NCBI GenBank assembly: GCA_964502175.1
Contig: CAZCVE010000028.1
Span: 52,200 to 116,199, forward strand
DNA from: JAFLCL01 sp964502175
GTDB lineage: Bacteria; Myxococcota_A; Polyangia; Polyangiales; Sandaracinaceae
Direction: 5' to 3'
DNA length: 64,000 bases
How positions within the stretch are numbered: position 1 is the first letter of the stretch; each line of letters begins with the position of its first letter. A program made the translations under genes and the position numbers. The notes under the pieces are model-generated. The model was not told the DNA's origin, did not search any database, and saw only the letters and a list, made by a program, of their open reading frames with translations. Below are positions 8,024 to 16,315 of this stretch, piece by piece.

Positions 8024-9352
8024 TCACTCTGCGGCGGAGGCGCGGCGGAGGTACGCGGGGATGTCGAGCGTGGCCTCGTCGTGGAGCGCGGCTGCGCCGA
8101 AGGCGCGACCGTGGGCGTGCACGGCGGGGAGGCTGGTCTGCTCGGGAGGCGTCGAGACGCGGCGCGACGCACGCAGCGTGTCGCGCTCGGAGCTCTGCGT
8201 CGGCTGGAATCCAGACTGACGCGCCGCGGGCGCCATCGACGGAGTCGACATGCGCGCGGCAGGAGCGCTCGGGTAGCTCGTCGAGCGCGACGGAGCCGAC
8301 GCGCGCTGCTGCTGCGGGAGCGAGAGGAGCGCGTTGCGCGGACGGCCCTGGGCCGAGCTGTGCACGATCTCCTGCATCTGGCTCGCGTCGATGCCGAAGC
8401 CCGTCGCGATCGCGGTGACCTTCACCACGTCGCCCATGTCGGGGTCGGTGAGCAGGCCGAAGATGATGTTCGCGTCCTCGTGCGCAGCCTGGTGGACGAG
8501 GCTCGCGGCCTCGTTGATCTCCTTGAGGCGCACGTCCGGTCCGGCGGTGAAGTTGAGCAGGATGCCCATCGCGCCTTCGATCGAGATGTCGTCGAGGAGC
8601 GGCGAGTTGATCGCCATCTCGACGGCGTCGAGCGCGCGACGCTCGCCCTTGCCGAAGCCGCTGCCCATGAGCGCGCGGCCCTGGGCCTGCATGATCGTCT
8701 TCACGTCGGCGAAGTCGACGTTGATGATGCCGCTCTGCGTGATGAGGTCGGCGATGCCGCGCACGGCCTGGACGAGCACGTCGTCGGCGCGGCGGAAGGC
8801 CTCGAGGATCGAGAGATCGTCGTCGAGGCTCAGGAGCTTCTGGTTCGGGATCGAGATGATCGTGTCCACGTTCGCCGCGAGGTCGGAGATGCCGTAGTCG
8901 GCATTCTTCATGCGGCGCTTGCCCTCGAAGAGGAACGGACGCGTGACCACGCCGACCGTGAGCGCGCCCATGTCGCGGGCGATCTGCGCGATGATCGGGG
9001 CCGCGCCGGTGCCCGTGCCGCCGCCCATTCCGGCGGTGACGAAGACCATGTCCGCGCCCTCGAGCGCGTCCTGGATGCGCTCCATCTCTTCGAGCGCGCT
9101 CTTCTTGCCGACGTCGGGGTTCGCGCCCGCGCCGAGGCCACGCGTGAGCGCCGGCCCGAGCTGCACCTTCGACGTCGCGAGGTTCGCCTCGAGCGCCTGC
9201 GTGTCCGTGTTGGCCGCGATGAACTCCACGCCCTCGAGACCGCTCTGGATCATCGTGTTGAGCGCGTTGCCACCACCACCGCCGACGCCGACCACCTTGA
9301 TGCGCGCCGTCATCTCTTCACTCAGATCCGCGAATTCGATGTTCAGACCCAT
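8024..9352 (-). CDS. ftsZ: Cell division GTPase FtsZ
   Basis: 442 residues. The tubulin-like GTPase forms the cytokinetic ring. Seen: the N-terminal core IKVVGVGGGGGNALNTM, the GTP-binding signature GMGGGTGTGAAPI, the NADYGISDLA loop and the synergy region VNVDFADVKTIM-like. A Ser/Pro/Ala-rich linker follows, then the C-terminal peptide LDIPAYLRR that binds FtsA and other partners. The ATG at 9352 (MGLNIEFADLSEE) has GGGAGG six bases upstream; an alternative ATG 24 bp further out lacks one. It follows ftsA by 141 bp on the same strand, the usual order at the end of a dcw cluster. Confidence 0.97.
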   Translation of the reverse strand: MGLNIEFADLSEEMTARIKVVGVGGGGGNALNTMIQSGLEGVEFIAANTDTQALEANLATSKVQLGPALTRGLGAGANPDVGKKSALEEMERIQDALEGADMVFVTAGMGGGTGTGAAPIIAQIARDMGALTVGVVTRPFLFEGKRRMKNADYGISDLAANVDTIISIPNQKLLSLDDDLSILEAFRRADDVLVQAVRGIADLITQSGIINVDFADVKTIMQAQGRALMGSGFGKGERRALDAVEMAINSPLLDDISIEGAMGILLNFTAGPDVRLKEINEAASLVHQAAHEDANIIFGLLTDPDMGDVVKVTAIATGFGIDASQMQEIVHSSAQGRPRNALLSLPQQQRASAPSRSTSYPSAPAARMSTPSMAPAARQSGFQPTQSSERDTLRASRRVSTPPEQTSLPAVHAHGRAFGAAALHDEATLDIPAYLRRASAAE

Positions 9353-9493
9353 GATCGCCTCCCAGGCCGCCGGCACACGCCGACGGTTCGTGACCTCGCC
9401 CCTTCTCTCGAAGAGGGGTCACTCTCGTTGTCTTCTCTCTCTCGCCCAGAACCGCACGACCGAGGATTCGCCCGTCCTCGGTCGCGCCAAGAC

Positions 9494-10843
9494 TCAGAAC
9501 ACCTCGCGGAACCACGCGCCGATGCGCTGTCCGAGGTTGCTCGCCGACGGGGTCGCGATGACCTGCGACGTCTCGACCGTGAGGGCCGGAGGCGGCGCCG
9601 CGCGGAGCTTGCCCGCGCCGTACTTCACGAGGCCGACGCCCGTGGCGTAGGCAGGACTGCGCACCACGTCGAGCAGGCCGCCGACGCCAGTCGGAGCCGC
9701 GCGACGCACCGGCAGACCGAGGATCTGCTCGGCCAGCTCGGGCATGCCGTCGAGCTGCGTGGTGCCGCCCGTGATGACGACGCCGCTCGCGAGCACGTTG
9801 GTGAAGCCGCCCTGCTCGAGCGTGAACGCCACCGCCTGGAAGAGCTCCTCGACGCGCGGCTCGATGATCCGACAGAGCTCGTGGCGCGACATCGTGCGCG
9901 GCGGACGACCGCCGACCGAGGGGACCTCGATCATCTCTTCGGGGTCGACCATCGACGGGCTCGCGCAGCCGTACTTGATCTTCACGCGCTCGGCCTCGGC
10001 GATCGGCGTGCGGAGGCACTGCGCGATGTCGTTCGTGAAGTTGAGGCCGCCGATCGGGATGACCGACGTGTGCACCACCGCGCCGTCGACGTAGACGACG
10101 ATGTCGCTCGTGCCGCCGCCGATGTCGACCAGCGCGACGCCGATCTCCTTCTCGTCGCTCTCGAGCACCGCGTCGGCGCTGGCGAGCGGCTCGAGCACGA
10201 CCTCGGCCACGTGGAGGTTCGAGCGCTCGGCGCACTTCACGATGTTCTGCACGCTCGTCGTCGCGGCCGTGACGAGGTGGACCTGCGCCTGGAGGCGCAC
10301 GCCGTTCATGCCGACGGGCTCCTTGATGCCGCCCTGGTCGTCGACGATGTACTCCTGCGGGAGCACGTGGATGACCTGACGGTCGCTCGAGAGCGGGAAC
10401 GCCCGCGCCTGCTCGAGCACACGCTTCACGTCTTCGGCCGTGACCTCGCGGTTCATGATGGCCGCGACGCCCTCTTTGTTGTGGCCCTGCACGTGGCTGC
10501 CGGAGATGCCCGCGAACACGGTGCCGATCTCGACGCCCGCCATGCTCTCCGCCTGCTCGATGGCGGCGCGGATGGCCTGCACCGTCGTCTCGATGTTCAC
10601 CACGACGCCGCGGCGGAGGCCCTTCGAAGGCACCGAGCCGACGCCGATGATGTCGATGCCGTCGTCGGTGACCTCACCGACGATCGCGCAGACCTTCGTC
10701 GTGCCCAGATCGAGGCCCGCGATGATCTCACCCTCGCCCGACGACCCCTCGCGAAAGGAGCCGTCGCGGGAGGTGCCCTCGCGGGAGGTGCCCGCACGGG
10801 AGGTGCTGGTGAAGCTGTGCGTCGGTCGTCCGCTGTTGGCCAT
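9494..10843 (-). CDS. ftsA: Cell division protein FtsA with repeated N-terminal extension
   Basis: 449 residues. An actin-like ATPase that tethers FtsZ to the membrane. Seen: phosphate-1 loop AGLDLGTTKVCAIVGE, the 1C-domain region following GLRRGVVVNIE, phosphate-2 VDIGGGTSDIVVY, GGLNFTNDIA, the adenosine motif ASGVVITGGTTQLDGM, and the C-terminal amphipathic membrane helix IGAWFREVF. Before the conserved start lie about 39 extra residues with a Ser/Arg/Glu/Gly repeat (TSREGTSRDGSFREGSSGEG). The ATG at 10843 has no strong ribosome site, and a later start inside the repeat cannot be excluded. The gap to ftsZ is 141 bp. Confidence 0.95.
   Translation of the reverse strand: MANSGRPTHSFTSTSRAGTSREGTSRDGSFREGSSGEGEIIAGLDLGTTKVCAIVGEVTDDGIDIIGVGSVPSKGLRRGVVVNIETTVQAIRAAIEQAESMAGVEIGTVFAGISGSHVQGHNKEGVAAIMNREVTAEDVKRVLEQARAFPLSSDRQVIHVLPQEYIVDDQGGIKEPVGMNGVRLQAQVHLVTAATTSVQNIVKCAERSNLHVAEVVLEPLASADAVLESDEKEIGVALVDIGGGTSDIVVYVDGAVVHTSVIPIGGLNFTNDIAQCLRTPIAEAERVKIKYGCASPSMVDPEEMIEVPSVGGRPPRTMSRHELCRIIEPRVEELFQAVAFTLEQGGFTNVLASGVVITGGTTQLDGMPELAEQILGLPVRRAAPTGVGGLLDVVRSPAYATGVGLVKYGAGKLRAAPPPALTVETSQVIATPSASNLGQRIGAWFREVF
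10753..10812 (-). repeat. Imperfect 15-bp tandem repeat encoding the FtsA N-terminal extension
   Basis: Around GCGGGAGGTGCCCTC about four units of 15 bp follow each other, each encoding a (T/S)(S/F)R(E/D)G-like pentapeptide on the minus strand. The unit keeps the reading frame, so copy-number change would only alter tail length. Confidence 0.7.
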
Positions 10844-10947
10844 GTTGGTCTCGCCTGGCTCCGCGCTCGTCTCGCGAACGTCGGAACATGGCGACCGATA
10901 ACCGGCCCGCGATCAGGACGACAAATTTTGTGCACAGATGGGACGGT

Positions 10948-10965
10948 GCCGCCACGAGAGGCGGC
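10948..10965 (-). terminator. Stem-loop after the Cys-repeat lipoprotein gene
   Basis: GCCGCC (10948-10953) and GGCGGC (10960-10965) can pair with a 6-nt loop, directly downstream (minus strand) of the stop at 10972 and before ftsA. No U-tract follows. In the same gap the AT-rich palindrome ACAAATTTTGT lies at 10920-10930 and may belong to the ftsA promoter. Confidence 0.35.
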
Positions 10966-10971
10966 GACCCG

Positions 10972-12765
10972 TCAGGGCGCGTACGGAGCCGGATCGCCCA
11001 CGTAGTTCAGGTAGAACCACCATCCGCGCGTGGTGCCGAGCATGTCGCGATCGCTCGCGCGGAGGAGCGACGCGACGGTGCGACCGCCCACCACGGCGAT
11101 GTCGTCGGGCAGCGTCGTGGCCATCGCGTCGGCCTCGCTGAGGAAGCCCATGATGAGACCCGTCGCGAGGCGCGTCGCGGGCACGCCGACGTACTGACCA
11201 CCGACCTGCGCGTTCTGGAGGCGGATGATCGTGCCGCCGAGATCGATCGTGAGGACGGGGATCACGGCGCTCGAGAAGCACGGGCCCGCGGGCGAGTTGA
11301 TGCCTCGGCCCGAGGGATACGTGCTCGCGATCGGCGCGAGGCACGTGCCCGAAGCGGAGTTCGTCGCGGTCGACGCCGTCGGCATGCCGCTGCCGGAGCA
11401 CATCGTGCTCGAGAGCGGCAGCGTGCAGTCCGCGAAGTCGACGCTCATCGGTGTGCTGATCGCGGTCTGATCGAAGGGATCGAAGACCACGACCGGGCTG
11501 AGGTCGACGATGCCGTCGGCGGGCATGTCGCCGTCCATCGTGAGCGCGTTGCGCAGCTCGGTGTTCACGTTGGACGTGATGTCGATGAAGCCGCTGAGGA
11601 AGAAGTGCGGATCTTGGATCGTGAGCGTCGTCGCGCGGAACGCGCGCGGCTCGCGACGACACGTGGCGCTGCAGCCGTCGCCCGCGAGCGCGTTGCCGTC
11701 GTCGCACGTCTCGGGCGCGGTGACGACGCGATCGCCGCAGCGCGCAGTGCAGTCGGCGTCCGTCATGATCGTCGCGCCGGTCGGGCAGCAGCCGTCGCCC
11801 GCGGCCGGCATCGTGATCGGCATGAACGTGCAGGTCGCCGAGCACGTGCCACCGCCGACGAGCGTGTCGCGCGTGCACGCCATCGCGTCGTTGCACGCGG
11901 TGGGACACGCGCCCGCGCTGCCCGCAGCGATGCCGGTGTCGCAGACCTCGCTGCCCGATCGCGTGCCGTCGCCGCACGACGCCAGGCAGTCGGAGTCCAT
12001 GCCGATCGTGGCGCCGGGCGGACAACAACCATCGCCCGCGGCGGGCATCGTGATCGCCTCGTTCGTACACGACGCGGTGCACGTGCCTCCGCCGACGAGC
12101 GTGTCGCGCGTGCACGCCGCTCCGTCGTTGCACGACGTCGGACAACTGCCCGTGCCGCTCGCGATCGTCGTGTCGCAGCTCTCGCCCGCCTCGACGATCC
12201 CGTTGCCGCACATCACGTCGCAGTCGTCGTCGGTGAGCGAGGTCGCGCCCGAGGGGCAGCAGCCGTCGGCGTTCATGGGCATCGTGATCGCGGTGCTCTC
12301 GCACGTCGCGTCGCACTCGGTACCGACGAGCGTGTCGGTGGTGCACGCCATGCCGTCGTCGCACGCCGAGGGACAGCTGCCCTCGCCGCTGAGGATCGCG
12401 GTGTCGCACGCTTCCTCGCCCGTCACGGCACCATCGCCGCACTCGAGCGTGCACGTCATGCTGCAGCCGTCGTCGGCGTCGCGGTTGCCGTCGTCGCACT
12501 CTTCGGTGCCGCCGATGTCGCCGTCACCACAGCGACCGACGGGCGGTCCTGCGTCGGCGTTCGTGTCGCCCGGCGAGCCCGTGTCGCGCGCGGTGAACGC
12601 GTCGAATCGTCCCGCATCCAGGATCACTGGGCCCACGTCGACGGGACCGATGTCACTCGTCGGCGGGCCCGTGTCTTCGGGCACGACCGTACCTCCGTCG
12701 CAGCCTGCGAGGGCAGCGAGACCGATCAGCGCGGGGACAGCGAGCGATGAGCGGAACGACTCCAT
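10972..12765 (-). CDS. Surface lipoprotein with three long Cys-rich repeats (paralog at 38591)
   Basis: 597 residues. The signal peptide ends in a lipobox (ALAGC), followed by an Asp/Pro/Thr-rich linker. A DUF4215-like half unit (CGDG...EECDDGN...DGCSMTC) comes next, then three units of ~78 residues of the form CGDG...C...CP..C.D...CT.DTLVG...C.A.C...DGCCP.GAT..TD.DC, and a closing CGDR...CDDGN half unit. The C-terminal ~230 residues (from TTLTIQDP to FYLNYVGDP) form a domain shared only with the paralog in this window. It is likely exposed on the outer membrane and disulfide-stabilised. Function unknown. The next gene downstream on this strand is ftsA. Confidence 0.85.
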   Translation of the reverse strand: MESFRSSLAVPALIGLAALAGCDGGTVVPEDTGPPTSDIGPVDVGPVILDAGRFDAFTARDTGSPGDTNADAGPPVGRCGDGDIGGTEECDDGNRDADDGCSMTCTLECGDGAVTGEEACDTAILSGEGSCPSACDDGMACTTDTLVGTECDATCESTAITMPMNADGCCPSGATSLTDDDCDVMCGNGIVEAGESCDTTIASGTGSCPTSCNDGAACTRDTLVGGGTCTASCTNEAITMPAAGDGCCPPGATIGMDSDCLASCGDGTRSGSEVCDTGIAAGSAGACPTACNDAMACTRDTLVGGGTCSATCTFMPITMPAAGDGCCPTGATIMTDADCTARCGDRVVTAPETCDDGNALAGDGCSATCRREPRAFRATTLTIQDPHFFLSGFIDITSNVNTELRNALTMDGDMPADGIVDLSPVVVFDPFDQTAISTPMSVDFADCTLPLSSTMCSGSGMPTASTATNSASGTCLAPIASTYPSGRGINSPAGPCFSSAVIPVLTIDLGGTIIRLQNAQVGGQYVGVPATRLATGLIMGFLSEADAMATTLPDDIAVVGGRTVASLLRASDRDMLGTTRGWWFYLNYVGDPAPYAP

Positions 12766-12801
12766 GGTGCCTCCTCGTCGCGACGCGACGTCCCCATGAG
12801 G

Positions 12802-13197
12802 CTACACGGGATCGGGGCCGTTCGTTGCGCGCGCAATGGTCCCGACGCTCGCGGCGGCGCACACGTAGAGGAGCGGCAGCCAGAGGGCCACGCCGAACAC
12901 GAAGAGACCAGGGCTCGGATCGACGTACTCGAACGTGGGCGGAGGACGAACCTCCTCGAGCCAACGCGCGAGGAGCAGCCGGTTCGCACCGAGCGCCGCG
13001 CTGGCGCCACCGAAGAGCAGCGGCACCCACCACGGCTGTCCCCACCAGCCCGGATCCGCGTACCGCGTCGTGCCCGAGACCACGTGCAGCCAGTCGAGGA
13101 AGAGGCCGAGCGTCGCGCCGAGCGCGAACAGAACGAGCAGGGTGCGAGCGCGCACGATCACGGCCGCGAGTAGACGCCGGTCCTTCGAGCGTCGCAA
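12802..13197 (-). CDS. Small four-helix membrane protein
   Basis: 131 residues. Hydrophobic segments lie near residues 17-37, 55-75 and 96-120. The segment LDWLHVV...WWGQPWWVPLLFGGASAALG, with a charged Asp in a helix and a WWVP turn, vaguely recalls INSIG-like membrane domains; this resemblance is weak and unverified. A basic N-terminus (MRRSKDRR) fits an inside start. It stands 36 bp upstream of the lipoprotein on the same strand, so the two may be co-transcribed. The frame and third-position bias support a real gene; the function is unknown. Confidence 0.6.
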   Translation of the reverse strand: MRRSKDRRLLAAVIVRARTLLVLFALGATLGLFLDWLHVVSGTTRYADPGWWGQPWWVPLLFGGASAALGANRLLLARWLEEVRPPPTFEYVDPSPGLFVFGVALWLPLLYVCAAASVGTIARATNGPDPV

Positions 13198-13235
13198 TCG
13201 CGAGCCCGAGTGGACGTGCTAGAAGCCGCGTCCCT

Positions 13236-13320
13236 GGAGGGATGGCCGAGTGGCCTAAGGCACCGGTTTTGAAAACCGGCGTGGCGCAAGTCACCGTGGG
13301 TTCGAATCCCACTCCCTCCG
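13236..13320 (+). tRNA. tRNA-Ser: tRNA-Ser(UGA)
   Basis: The acceptor stem GGAGGGA (13236-13242) pairs with TCCCTCC (13313-13319), with discriminator G at 13320. The D-arm holds GGCCGAGTGGCCTAAGGC. The anticodon stem CCGGT/ACCGG closes a TTTGAAA loop, so the anticodon is TGA. A long variable arm typical of Ser follows, then the T-loop TTCGAATCC. CCA is not encoded. Its 3' 57 bases are copied at 16316-16375, so it was the target of an integrating element and remains intact on the left side. Confidence 0.96.
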
Positions 13321-13323
13321 TTC
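13264..13323 (+). repeat. attL: left copy of a 60-bp direct repeat inside tRNA-Ser
   Basis: The 60 bases from the anticodon stem through the tRNA 3' end plus TTC recur at 16316-16375 with two A/G differences (one in the anticodon stem, one in the variable arm). Position and orientation match the core sites used by tyrosine integrases that target tRNA 3' ends. Confidence 0.85.
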
Positions 13324-13466
13324 TCTGTTCCCGCGCGTTCGCCCTGCCCGGTCGGCGAAACCGGCAGACGGCCACCGATCACGCGCGCTGAACGAGTCGT
13401 CAGCTGTTGCTCGACGATCACCGCCGACGATCACCGCCGTTACCACTCGTTTTGCCCACCGTATGC

Positions 13467-13844
13467 CTACGTCGGCGCGCCGCCGTTCGCGACGTACGCG
13501 CGGAGCTTCTCCAGGTCCGTGGGCGTGTCTCCGCCGGGTTCGAAGGCGGACATCGCCGCGGCCTTCCCGTGCGCGCGCCACCACTCCAGGGTGATGGGCG
13601 TGATCTCGATGCGAGCTCCCTTCGGATCGAGGAACACCAGGCGTGCGGGTTCGTCCACCAGCAGCGTGCGGATCTCGCGCCCGCGGAGCCGATCGGGGCC
13701 GTAGAACAGCACCGCGACGCGATCGTCGGCGCAGCGGAGATGCACGTGCGCCGCGACCTCACCTCGCGGCGTGTCCGAAGAGACGCGGAGGATCGCCGCG
13801 TACCCCGCGTCGTCGAAGCGGAACCGCGAAGGGAGGGTGCTCAC
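13467..13844 (-). CDS. Hypothetical protein in the tRNA-Ser element
   Basis: 125 residues from a GTG at 13844 (MSTLPSRFRFDDAG). It is soluble, with no signal peptide or recognised motif; it contains VLFYGPDRLRGREIRTLLVD and an acidic/aromatic middle. The last part (DTPTDLEKLRAYVANGGAP) looks like a helix and tail. It is the first gene inside the left end and is transcribed toward the tRNA, 21 bp after the Xre-type gene, so the two may share a transcript. Function unknown. Confidence 0.55.
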   Translation of the reverse strand: MSTLPSRFRFDDAGYAAILRVSSDTPRGEVAAHVHLRCADDRVAVLFYGPDRLRGREIRTLLVDEPARLVFLDPKGARIEITPITLEWWRAHGKAAAMSAFEPGGDTPTDLEKLRAYVANGGAPT

Positions 13845-13865
13845 GCGCCCGAGGATGCCACGACG

Positions 13866-14180
13866 TCAAGATGCGTTCGGCTCGGACCGCTTCGGTCGGC
13901 CGCGGCGCAGCGCCGGGAGCACTCCCGGAACGTGCGTGACGAGCTCGACTGGGTCGACGGCAAAGCCCGCGGTGAGACGGCTCAACGTTGCGAGCGTGAG
14001 GTTCGCGTCTCCCGCCTCAACCGCTTGGAAGAGCCGAGAGGCCATGCCGCAGCGGTCGGCGGCCTCCTCCTGGCTCCAGGCGCGCGCGGCACGAAGTCGC
14101 CGCACGTTCCCCGCTACGCGCCGCGCCCACTCGCGGAACGCGCGTGTGTCGGTGGCACCTCGGAGCGGTCGACCTGCCAA
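13866..14180 (-). CDS. Xre-family helix-turn-helix regulator
   Basis: 104 residues from an assumed TTG start at 14180; later starts are possible. The central part NVRRLRAARAWSQEEAADRC...SRLFQAVEAGDANLTLATLSRLTAGFAVDP follows the Xre/Cro HTH_3 pattern, with the recognition-helix region and the closing L..A..L.V.P helix. The tail is basic (RRGRPKRSEPNAS). It is divergent from the chimeric integrase gene across 75 bp and probably controls that promoter, as such regulators do in phages and integrative elements. This role is inference. Confidence 0.8.
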   Translation of the reverse strand: MAGRPLRGATDTRAFREWARRVAGNVRRLRAARAWSQEEAADRCGMASRLFQAVEAGDANLTLATLSRLTAGFAVDPVELVTHVPGVLPALRRGRPKRSEPNAS

Positions 14181-14255
14181 GCAGGCCGGACGCTACCGAC
14201 CCGTATCGATTGCTAACCCACGAAGCAAGATGCGTATTTTTCCCTCGGAGGTCGC

Positions 14256-14777
14256 ATGACGGCGGGAGGAGATGTGAGCCGCAGCAGACGCGGGATCGGA
14301 TGCGTGGTCGTGTTCGTGGGCTTGGTTGCCGCCAGCGCGGCGAACGCCGCTGCAGCGACGCACGTGCTCGTCGGAGGCGCTCTCGTGTGCGTCCTCGGAG
14401 CGCTCACGGGCGCCATCGCGAGCCGGAGGTTCGGCGACCGCGTGCCGAGGAACGCAGCAATCGTCACGGGGGTCTGCGCCGTCTTCGCGTTCGTCGGGCT
14501 GATGCACGGGCACACGCGCCAGCAGGCGCGTCTGGCGGTCGAGCAACGTGCCCGATTCCACGATCTCCGACACGACTTCGCGACTCGCGCTCGAAGTCGG
14601 GGCGCAGGGATCGATGCGATCGCAAAGCTGCTCGGTCACTCCACGCTGGCGATGGCGCACCGGTACACCCACATCGGAGATCCGACTCTGCGAGAGGTCG
14701 TCCGCAGCATCACCGCGCCCGGATCGACGCGCAACGTCGTCAACATCGCGGACCACGTCAGGGCCGTCGGGGCGTAG
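14256..14777 (+). CDS. Chimeric ORF: membrane helices fused to a tyrosine-recombinase C-terminus
   Basis: 173 residues with GGAGG just before the ATG. Residues 12-85 are three hydrophobic helices unrelated to recombinases. From residue 101 the sequence is the C-terminal catalytic part of a phage-type integrase: FHDLRHDFATRA (H102, R105), LLGHST (H128) and HRYTHI with the nucleophile Y137. The SAM-like arm and the first catalytic Arg are missing, so it cannot be an active recombinase. The fusion most likely arose by internal deletion within the element. Whether the joined protein is made is unknown. Confidence 0.75.
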   Translation: MTAGGDVSRSRRGIGCVVVFVGLVAASAANAAAATHVLVGGALVCVLGALTGAIASRRFGDRVPRNAAIVTGVCAVFAFVGLMHGHTRQQARLAVEQRARFHDLRHDFATRARSRGAGIDAIAKLLGHSTLAMAHRYTHIGDPTLREVVRSITAPGSTRNVVNIADHVRAVGA

Positions 14778-14815
14778 GCGCCACGCAAGCGGCGACACGT
14801 GTACTCTCTCGCGCT

Positions 14816-15358
14816 GTGCGGCGTTGGCACTTCCCCGACATCGGCGAGCTTGCGGCCGACGCCGTCCTCATCGATGACCTCGAAGCCATCGATGCAACGT
14901 GGCCTTCGATCCGAGAGCGCTGCGATCCAAAGGGGACGGATCCCGCGCGCGGGTGGCGCTGGTGCGCGATCGGTTCGGAGTGCGTCGAGAAGCAGGCGGT
15001 GCGCGACGCCACGGGCGAGATCGTCGCGCTGTGGGCGAGCGGGAAAGACAGGCCGATCACGCTGCAGGAGGGCCCGGCGTACCGTCTCGATTGGCTGGAG
15101 GTTAGGGCCGACCTGCGGAGCGGCGGTCGAGGCCTCGCATGCATGGCGATCATCGCCGTCCGCGCCGCTCAGCTCGGCGCGGATCGCATCGTCTTCGGCG
15201 CGCATCCGGACCCGCGGACCCTCAGCTTCTACGACGGAATCGGTGCAGAACGACGGGCACCACGACCGTGGAAGGCCCCACGGGATCTGGTAGCGTACGT
15301 GCTCGGTCCCAAGAGATCGTCCGAGCTGAAAGGTTTGGCTGATGCCCTCGAAACGTGA
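14816..15358 (+). CDS. GNAT-like acetyltransferase in the tRNA-Ser element
   Basis: 180 residues from a GTG at 14816 (MRRWHFPDIGELAADA). The core reads YRLDWLEVRADLRSGGRGLACMAIIAVRAAQLGADRIVFGAHPDPRTLSFYDGIGAE. This matches the GNAT pattern of strand beta-4, a degenerate acetyl-CoA loop (R.GGRGLA, where R/QxxGxG/A is usual), a helix, then a beta-5 region and the FYxxxGA terminal motif. The substrate is unknown. It overlaps the next small gene by 17 bp, giving a three-gene set. Confidence 0.6.
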   Translation: MRRWHFPDIGELAADAVLIDDLEAIDATWPSIRERCDPKGTDPARGWRWCAIGSECVEKQAVRDATGEIVALWASGKDRPITLQEGPAYRLDWLEVRADLRSGGRGLACMAIIAVRAAQLGADRIVFGAHPDPRTLSFYDGIGAERRAPRPWKAPRDLVAYVLGPKRSSELKGLADALET

Positions 15359-15614
15359 ACAGGCAGAGAAGGCCTTCCGTGCTCTCGCCGCAAAGCTGCC
15401 CGAGACCCTGGGCAGCGGTGCGCTCGCAGGTTCGGCGCCGTCTGTTTCGCACGAGGCGACGGAAGCTGCGCGCGGGCTCGTCGGCTCGCTGCCCGGCAGC
15501 GCCGACACGCGGAGCCGCCGCATCTCGCAACTCGCCGTCAAGCTCGACCGGCTCCGTACGGTGGCCGGCGCGAGCGCGTGCTTCGATCCGGTCCCCTTGG
15601 CGCGCGCGCGATGA
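15342..15614 (+). CDS. Small hypothetical protein, coupled gene
   Basis: 90 residues (MPSKREQAEKAFRALAAKLP), mostly helical and rich in Ala/Ser/Arg, with no recognised domain. It starts inside the end of the GNAT-like gene (17-bp overlap) and ends with an ATGA overlap onto the next gene. The tight coupling argues that it is real even though it is short. Confidence 0.5.
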   Translation: MPSKREQAEKAFRALAAKLPETLGSGALAGSAPSVSHEATEAARGLVGSLPGSADTRSRRISQLAVKLDRLRTVAGASACFDPVPLARAR

Positions 15615-16216
15615 AGCCGCGCAAGGTCGCGAAGGTCGCGAGCTTGGGCGCGAAGCGAAGAGCCGGCCTGAACCTCGACCCGAAGGTGGAGGATGCCCTT
15701 CGCGACGTCGAAGAGGAGCTCCGCAGCCAGTACGCCGACTCGTTCCTCTCGCTAACGATCGCGGTCAGTGAGCAGGCGTCGGCGCTCAACCGCATCCAGG
15801 CAACGTTGGAGATCCTGGTGAGCGCGATGCAGCCACATCTGGCGACCCAGCTGCCGGGGGTACCGCCCGCCATCCGTGTCGCGAGCGATGGAGAGTCTCC
15901 AGACGTGGCCTCGGCGGTGGTCGTCGCGGACCCGGTAGGCTTGGGCTACGTGTTGTCGCAGCAGGCGCTAGCGGAGGCCGTGGGGGCCAGCGCGACAGAC
16001 GTCTCCGTCCTCGTGAAAGCGTTCAAGCTGCCGGACGACGGCGACTGCGCGATCGTCGTTCGCAAGGGCAAGCAGCGGGACATGGTCAACTACCATCGCC
16101 GCGCGGTCGCGAGGTTTCGCGAGCTCACCGCCTCGCCGCCGTCGGGGATGTCGAAGGCCGAGGTCGCCGCGCTCGACAGGGTGCGTCGCAAGCTGCTGCG
16201 CGGCGGCGCGGCTTGA
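15611..16216 (+). CDS. Hypothetical DNA-associated-like protein at the right end of the element
   Basis: 201 residues from the ATG that overlaps the previous stop. The N-terminus is basic (MKPRKVAKVASLGAKRRAG), then comes a helical segment (EDALRDVEEELRSQYADSF). The C-terminal half contains YVLSQQALAEAVGASATDVSVLVKAFKL, which looks like a helix-turn-helix, followed by KGKQRDMVNYHRRAVARFREL. A DNA-binding role is therefore possible but unproven. It is the last gene before the right attachment site. Confidence 0.55.
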   Translation: MKPRKVAKVASLGAKRRAGLNLDPKVEDALRDVEEELRSQYADSFLSLTIAVSEQASALNRIQATLEILVSAMQPHLATQLPGVPPAIRVASDGESPDVASAVVVADPVGLGYVLSQQALAEAVGASATDVSVLVKAFKLPDDGDCAIVVRKGKQRDMVNYHRRAVARFRELTASPPSGMSKAEVAALDRVRRKLLRGGAA

Positions 16217-16315
16217 ACGAGCGAAGCCGGGCAGTGTTGCCCCTCCTTTGCCCACCAGGGTCGGCGCCGGTCAGCAGAACGCCCTGAAAACCACAGCGAC
16301 AACCCGACTACCGCT

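Noticed and set aside
7967..11005. A 1012-residue open frame on the plus strand across ftsZ and ftsA
   Set aside because: It is an antisense shadow of two certain genes; His/Arg/Asp-rich low-complexity composition and no motif.
13866..16216. Complete prophage or conjugative element
   Set aside because: No structural, replication, transfer or intact integrase genes; only a remnant with a few cargo genes.
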